64,000 nt of DNA from Advenella sp. FME57 (GTDB lineage Bacteria; Pseudomonadota; Gammaproteobacteria; Burkholderiales; Burkholderiaceae_B): the NCBI RefSeq assembly GCF_014897675.1, contig NZ_JABUXU010000015.1:54878-118877 (forward strand), read 5' to 3'. Positions 63,908 to 64,000 of the stretch are shown piece after piece. Under the pieces are notes generated by a model. That model was not told the origin of the DNA, did not search any database, and saw only the letters and a list, made by a program, of their open reading frames with translations. Position 1 is the stretch's first letter; every line of letters starts with the position of its first letter. A program made the translations under genes and the position numbers.

Positions 63908-63961
63908 ATGGGCCAAATTGCCACCCAACTAATTCGAACAGCACCTGTAACTATCCCCTAA
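63908..63961 (+). CDS. 17-codon ORF with strong ribosome binding site (possible leader peptide)
   Basis: AAGGAG (63896-63901) lies six bases before an ATG that opens 17 codons (MGQIATQLIRTAPVTIP) before TAA. The preceding palindrome and -10-like box suggest it is really transcribed. It could be a leader peptide of a gene beyond the right edge or the start of a broken gene. No function can be assigned. Confidence 0.35.
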   Translation: MGQIATQLIRTAPVTIP

Positions 63962-64000
63962 AATAATACAGCTGAAGCGTAGAATTTTTCTTACACTAAG

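Larger units (their letters stand above)
63319..64000. other. AT-rich right-end intergenic region
   Basis: These 682 bases have no supported full-length gene. TGGGCG/CGCCCA (63350-63367) can form a small hairpin after lysR. A minus-strand frame open from about 63560 to 63308 lacks a good start but has protein-like composition (for example HIIKIILHEYC), possibly a remnant. From 63540 on the DNA is AT-rich and includes the palindrome at 63844-63871 and the 17-codon ORF at 63908. Confidence 0.5.

Overview
This window looks like chromosomal DNA of a betaproteobacterium of the Alcaligenaceae (Advenella, Bordetella or Achromobacter type). The reasons are mid-to-high GC coding sequence, five Bug/TctC-type tripartite-tricarboxylate receptors without membrane partners, and many small CoA-catabolic operons, each beside a LysR, IclR or MocR regulator. 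This assignment is inferred from gene content, not from a marker gene. No rRNA, tRNA, CRISPR array, insertion sequence or phage gene was seen.

Layout. 1-7.6 kb: an opine/amino-acid dehydrogenase-like locus. It has an FAD subunit cut by the left edge, a small [2Fe-2S] subunit, a polyamine-type ABC importer without its binding protein, a divergent IclR regulator and a DAO-type oxidase. 7.1-8.6 kb: three small housekeeping or unknown genes (GyrI-like, Pmp3/YqaE, DUF924). 9.0-11.9 kb: an EmrAB-type efflux operon. 11.9-20.0 kb: half of a type VI secretion cluster (tssA, B, C, hcp, tagJ, tssE, tssF) ending in a DUF3540 gene; tssG, clpV, vgrG and the membrane-complex genes are absent. 20.3-30.3 kb: a TRAP importer divergent from a fused hydantoinase/5-oxoprolinase, followed by a Bug receptor and a ThDP enzyme. 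30.4-37.6 kb: a LysR gene, a polar amino-acid ABC importer with a cystathionine beta-lyase-like enzyme, and a divergent MocR/EamA-exporter pair.

37.6-40.7 kb is an iron and oxidative-stress island. It holds a ferric-siderophore reductase with its PadR repressor (NfeF/NfeR or YqjH/YqjI type), then a Fur-box promoter driving a small TPR-like gene and a manganese superoxide dismutase. 40.9-43.2 kb holds a lone SDR and a Bug receptor around a region with a 19-bp perfect inverted repeat.

43.2-54.3 kb is a long co-oriented catabolic array. It encodes a luciferase-like flavin monooxygenase, a flavin reductase with an N-terminal extension, an enoyl-CoA hydratase, an NDP-forming acyl-CoA synthetase, two acyl-CoA dehydrogenases, two SDRs, a carboxymuconolactone-decarboxylase-like protein and a hotdog thioesterase, with a divergent LysR gene. 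I cannot name a described pathway with this set, so it is the best candidate here for a new system. 55.4-63.3 kb is a second catabolic operon (DECR-like SDR, AMP-forming CoA ligase, three consecutive Bug receptors, SMP-30 lactonase) with its own divergent LysR. The last 0.7 kb is AT-rich and holds a 12-bp-arm palindrome in front of a 17-codon ORF with a strong ribosome binding site.

Starts were chosen by ribosome binding sites, ATGA overlaps and family N-termini. Functions rest on motifs read by eye, and no database search was possible.
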